A program made the position numbers and the translations under genes. Of a stretch of DNA of 35,388 nucleotides, positions 33,038 through 35,388 are shown piece by piece (positions within the stretch are counted from its first letter, which is position 1; the number at the start of each line of letters is the position of its first letter). This stretch comes from Coriobacteriales bacterium (GTDB taxonomy: Bacteria; Actinomycetota; Coriobacteriia; Coriobacteriales; Atopobiaceae). The stretch spans positions 1-35,388 of the forward strand of contig JAUNJR010000006.1 in the NCBI GenBank assembly GCA_030533135.1, read 5' to 3'. The notes beneath the pieces were generated by a model. The model had not been told where the DNA came from. It worked only from the letters and a program-made list of their open reading frames with translations, and ran no database searches.

Positions 33038-35388
33038 ATGGCCACAACACGTGACTACATTGACTATCTGAACGATCAGATTGACATCGCTCCGACCAAC
33101 AGCCAAGAAGAGCTGCAGGCCGCTCAGCTGATTCAACAACTTATGGATCAGCATGGCGTCGAGACACGCCTACAGGAGTTTGGCACGCGTTCGGCAGGCA
33201 ACCTGCCGTATCGCATCGTCATGATTCTTCTGTTTATCGGGCTCGCGCTTTCGGGCTTCTATGGAACGCCCGTCGCAGCCGCTGGCGTGGTCATCGTGTT
33301 TATATGCGGCGCGCTGTTCCTGCTCAAGCGACTGGGATATGACTTCCTGTCTGGTCTTGGCGGCAAGGTCCGCAGCCAGAACGTGGTGGGCGTGCACCGC
33401 GCCGAGGGCCCGCTGGTGATGAAGGGCAACCGCCCCATCGTCATCGTTGCGCACTACGACACATCGCGCGAGAGCCTGCTCAGCAAGCCTTCAGTGGCCC
33501 GCTTCCAGCCGCTGGTGAAGACCATTGCTCCGTACTGCGTGGGCATTGCATGCATTCTGGGCATCTTCCAGCTGTTCGGCTTTGTGCCCGAGGTTGCGCG
33601 CCGCGTGCTCTGGGTTGTGGGCCTGATTGCTGCCCTGCCGCCCCTTGCGCTGGGCATTGATGCCATCTATCAGCGCTTCTCTGCATACACGGAGGGCGCC
33701 AACGACAACAAGGCCTCCGTTGCCGCTATGCTTGGCGTGCTTGACAAGGTCCGTCCTGCCAAGGATGCCGCCGAGGGTTATGCGCATACTGCCATCGATC
33801 GCCGCTCCAAGAAGCAGGAGCCCGTGGAGGAGGCTGAAGAGTTCGTAGAGGAAGACGCTGAGTTTGACGACCTTGACGAGCCGTTCGACTTCGACGATCT
33901 GGACGAGCCAGAAGATTATGCAGCGTTTGATGAGCTCGATATCGCCGCTGCGGACGAGGGCTACGACGACGAGCTTGAGGCTTTCGACGAGCTGCCTGGG
34001 ACCAATACGTATGCTGAGCCTGACGCTGCCGACTACGAGGGCCTTGACGCATTTGAGGAGTATGCCCTTGTGGAAGAGGCAGGCGAGGACTTCAGTGCAG
34101 AAGCCGACGCCGCTTACGAGGAATACGAGGCGGAGCGCACCGGCTCATTTGCTCCTGTTGTCGAGGATGAAGTTGCCGAGCCCGCTGCGCGTGTGACTCA
34201 GCAGCCGGCGGCTGCCGACTCCTTCGTTCCTTCCTTCGCACGCGTGCGCCAAGCAGAGCCGGAGCCCGAGGAGGAGCCCGGAATCAAGCCGCAGATCGTG
34301 ACTGAACGCTATGAGGAGATTGTTGGCGTGCGCCATGGCAAGGAGGTCATTGAGTCTCTGCACATGCTGCCGCACGGTTGCGAGATTGAGTACATTGAGC
34401 CTCAGCTGATTAGCCGCAGCGTTCGCCCCGAAGACAAGTTTGACAACGGAAGCTATGGTTTCGACAACGACCATGACGAGTGGGGCGATGAGCGTCACAG
34501 TCGAAGGAATCGGAAGCGCACTAATAAGAAGACCTCGTTCTTTGGCAAGATTGGTGGGTTCTTCAGCGGTTTGCGCACCTCACTCTTTGGTGGTGGGCGT
34601 GCGGATGACCAGATGCTGGATGCAGCATTTGACACGGAGTTTGAGGACGAGCCGCTCGACGGCTTTGGTCCCGTCGATTTCGAGGGTGCAGAGTTTGAGT
34701 CTGCGGAGTATGCGGCTGACGAGATTGTCGAGACTGTCGAGACGGGCTTTGAGCCTGTCGACGAGGGCGAAGCGGTTGATGAGGTGCCGGCAGCTGGGCT
34801 GGTGGATCTTGATGAACCCGTGTTTGATGAGCCTTCTGACGCGAATTCCGATGCCATCGAAGAGCCCGAGCAGCTCGACGAGGTTGACACGTACGATGAC
34901 GAGCTCGATGCTTACTCCGAGAGCGACTTTGATGAGCCCATTCCGCAGGACTGGGGTGTCATCGAGCCGGAGGAGATACCGACGGAGGAGCCGTTCTCGC
35001 TGTTTGGCGGCGACGACGATGACCTGATTCCCGACGCTGAGTACGAAGTCCTTTCTGATTGGGACGATGAGCCTGAGGATGCGTACGCGAGCGAGTTTGT
35101 GCCCGCGCCTGAGCCTGAGGCAGCACCTGAACCTGAGGTGGCACCTGAGTCCTTGACCGTACCCGAAGTGGAGCAATACGACGAGTTTGACCTCGAGCCC
35201 CTGCTCGTGACAGTGCCGGATCTTGAGCCTCTGCCAGTCGTGGAGGCTGAGCCGGAGCCCGAGCCCGTGGTTGAGGCCGAGCAGATTTTCGAGCCCGAAC
35301 CCGAGCCAGAGCTGGCAGTCGAGCCAGAACCCGAGTTTGTGCCCGAGCCGGAACCCGAGCCCGAGCCCGTCTTTGAGCCGGAGCCCGA
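33038..35388 (+). CDS. Membrane-associated M28-like peptidase with a long acidic insertion (incomplete at window end)
   Basis: At least 783 codons are open to the window edge. Two N-terminal hydrophobic segments (about 57-74 and 76-95) precede [13 protein letters not shown] (H139, D141) and [16 protein letters not shown] (D223), which resemble the first two zinc-ligand motifs of M28 aminopeptidases. Two more hydrophobic segments (about 165-183 and 190-206) lie between them. From about residue 255 the chain becomes very acidic and low in complexity (Asp/Glu/Ala/Pro), with a short folded-looking piece near 425-460 and a basic patch near 488-500 ([10 protein letters not shown]). The remaining M28 ligands (Glu-Glu, Asp, His) should come after the insertion, beyond the window. 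GAAGGAAGAG precedes the ATG. Enzymatic activity is not proven. Confidence 0.7.
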   Translation, partial: MATTRDYIDYLNDQIDIAPTNSQEELQAAQLIQQLMDQHGVETRLQEFGTRSAGNLPYRIVMILLFIGLALSGFYGTPVAAAGVVIVFICGALFLLKRLGYDFLSGLGGKVRSQNVVGVHRAEGPLVMKGNRPIVIVAHYDTSRESLLSKPSVARFQPLVKTIAPYCVGIACILGIFQLFGFVPEVARRVLWVVGLIAALPPLALGIDAIYQRFSAYTEGANDNKASVAAMLGVLDKVRPAKDAAEGYAHTAIDRRSKKQEPVEEAEEFVEEDAEFDDLDEPFDFDDLDEPEDYAAFDELDIAAADEGYDDELEAFDELPGTNTYAEPDAADYEGLDAFEEYALVEEAGEDFSAEADAAYEEYEAERTGSFAPVVEDEVAEPAARVTQQPAAADSFVPSFARVRQAEPEPEEEPGIKPQIVTERYEEIVGVRHGKEVIESLHMLPHGCEIEYIEPQLISRSVRPEDKFDNGSYGFDNDHDEWGDERHSRRNRKRTNKKTSFFGKIGGFFSGLRTSLFGGGRADDQMLDAAFDTEFEDEPLDGFGPVDFEGAEFESAEYAADEIVETVETGFEPVDEGEAVDEVPAAGLVDLDEPVFDEPSDANSDAIEEPEQLDEVDTYDDELDAYSESDFDEPIPQDWGVIEPEEIPTEEPFSLFGGDDDDLIPDAEYEVLSDWDDEPEDAYASEFVPAPEPEAAPEPEVAPESLTVPEVEQYDEFDLEPLLVTVPDLEPLPVVEAEPEPEPVVEAEQIFEPEPEPELAVEPEPEFVPEPEPEPEPVFEPEP
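35098..35388 (+). repeat. Glu-Pro (EPEP) low-complexity coding repeat
   Basis: Repeated GAGCCN/GAACCN codons encode tandem Glu-Pro and Pro-Glu-Pro units within the M28-like gene, continuing to the window edge. Such tracts form stiff extended chains and are prone to length change. Confidence 0.8.

Overview
This window looks like the chromosome of a high-GC, anaerobic, sugar-fermenting actinobacterium of the class Coriobacteriia (Collinsella/Olsenella-like). That placement is an inference from gene content. A PafBC-like WYL regulator and the codon usage point to Actinomycetota, while a Firmicutes-style GlgC/GlgD pair, a mannose-family PTS with a DUF956 (ManO) partner and a rubrerythrin are typical of gut anaerobes. 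No transposase, integrase, prophage or CRISPR locus is visible.

Layout. 1-300: tRNA-Ser(GCU) on the minus strand. Its 3' end plus terminator is duplicated 174 bp away, around a short insert that folds like a tRNA. 351-1349: gluQ (minus). 1545-4790: the conserved replication/repair cluster dnaX-ybaB-recR. 4970-5078: tRNA-Asp with a clear promoter and terminator. 5098-7910: a HAD phosphatase, an Rrf2-type regulator, an unusual MutY-like glycosylase and rubrerythrin. 7996-9664: metY behind a leader peptide and an attenuator-like structure. 9717-10235: a small cytoplasmic NlpC/P60-like protein. 10515-13814: mannose-family PTS genes (EIIAB, EIIC, EIID) and manO. 13880-14584: nth (minus).

14887-27295 is a glycogen block: glgB, then glgP-glgC-glgD-glgA in tight order, then a 1095-residue protein joining a GH13 alpha-glucosidase-type enzyme to a GH77 4-alpha-glucanotransferase. 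Together they cover ADP-glucose synthesis, chain elongation, branching, phosphorolysis and maltodextrin recycling. Sugar taken up by the PTS upstream could feed this store.

Between glgA and the fusion gene lies a gene-free stretch of about 550 bp. It holds four 28-bp repeats spaced 51-52 bp centre to centre, the first two in one orientation and the last two inverted, plus a half copy over the presumed promoter of the fusion gene. This is the most striking non-coding structure in the window.

27478-32852 is a DNA-damage block: mfd, and convergent to it a fused PafB-PafC-like WYL regulator whose upstream region carries a near-consensus LexA box. From 33038 to the window edge runs an incomplete membrane-associated M28-like peptidase whose catalytic domain is interrupted by a very long acidic, Glu/Pro-rich segment. 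Most long antisense frames over the glycogen genes are codon-bias shadows and are not annotated.
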